Positions 63,994 through 64,000 of a DNA stretch of 64,000 nt are shown in pieces. The DNA lies in NCBI GenBank assembly GCA_049297395.1, contig JBAQUG010000499.1:30259-94258 (forward strand). Reading direction: 5' to 3'. The position numbers were made by a program, and so were the translations under genes. This DNA comes from GWF2-50-93 sp049297395. GTDB taxonomy: Bacteria > Verrucomicrobiota > Lentisphaeria > Victivallales > GWF2-50-93. Positions within the stretch are counted from its first letter, which is position 1. Each line of letters starts with the position of its first letter. The notes under the pieces were generated by a model. The model saw only the letters and a program-made list of their open reading frames with translations. It had not been told where the DNA came from and made no database searches.

Positions 63994-64000
63994 CCAAGAA

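Overview
The window is a glycan-degradation region from a bacterium that most resembles the Lentisphaerota/Kiritimatiellota side of the PVC group. The grounds are: three pseudopilin-like proteins with an FTLIELLVVIAI N-terminus and a C-terminal H-x9-DG motif, six uroporphyrinogen-decarboxylase-like (UroD-like) proteins, large secreted glycosidase-like proteins, cytoplasmic sugar enzymes beside AraC and LacI regulators, and no SusC/SusD pair. The taxon is inferred from gene content only. No rRNA, tRNA, CRISPR array or transposase was recognised.

Layout. 1-102 is the 3' end of a gene. 228-9254: an AraC regulator diverges from a plus-strand operon (zinc dehydrogenase, UroD-like, SGNH hydrolase, UroD-like, GH38 alpha-mannosidase, UroD-like). 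9603-14715: a secreted beta-sandwich protein, a double SGNH hydrolase, a Gfo/Idh/MocA oxidoreductase and a sulfatase with no signal peptide. A convergent AraC gene ends inside a relic of a second oxidoreductase gene. 15788-19320: a short leader ORF coupled to a secreted GH26-like enzyme with four repeated C-terminal domains. 19561-21368: a LacI regulator overlapping a pseudopilin gene. 21686-35416: a plus-strand series with a GH-A-like giant protein carrying CBM9, a beta-propeller protein, a pseudopilin, a GH2 beta-mannosidase, three UroD-like proteins and a GH42/GHL6-like enzyme. 51701-35868 (minus): an 840-residue enzyme of unknown family, a pseudopilin, LacI, an SGNH hydrolase, two more GH-A-like giants, an esterase and a beta-helix protein. 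51966-53938: an oxidoreductase diverging from an AraC regulator.

From about 53974 the content changes to envelope functions: a lipid A-type acyltransferase, an OmpR/EnvZ-type two-component system, a thioester-reductase-like SDR, a long coiled-coil/TPR protein and two GT4 glycosyltransferases. A 20-bp site with an 11-bp direct-repeat period lies upstream of both the acyltransferase and the reductase. It fits a PhoP/OmpR box for the response regulator encoded between them.

The glycan part can be read as depolymerisation outside the cell by the GH-A-like, GH26-like and esterase proteins, then intracellular cleavage of mannosides by GH38 and GH2, desulfation, and oxidation by the dehydrogenases. 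The UroD-like proteins may move methyl groups or act on an uncharacterised sugar-linked substrate. Intergenic gaps hold at least five families of palindromic repeats, several with nested hairpins.
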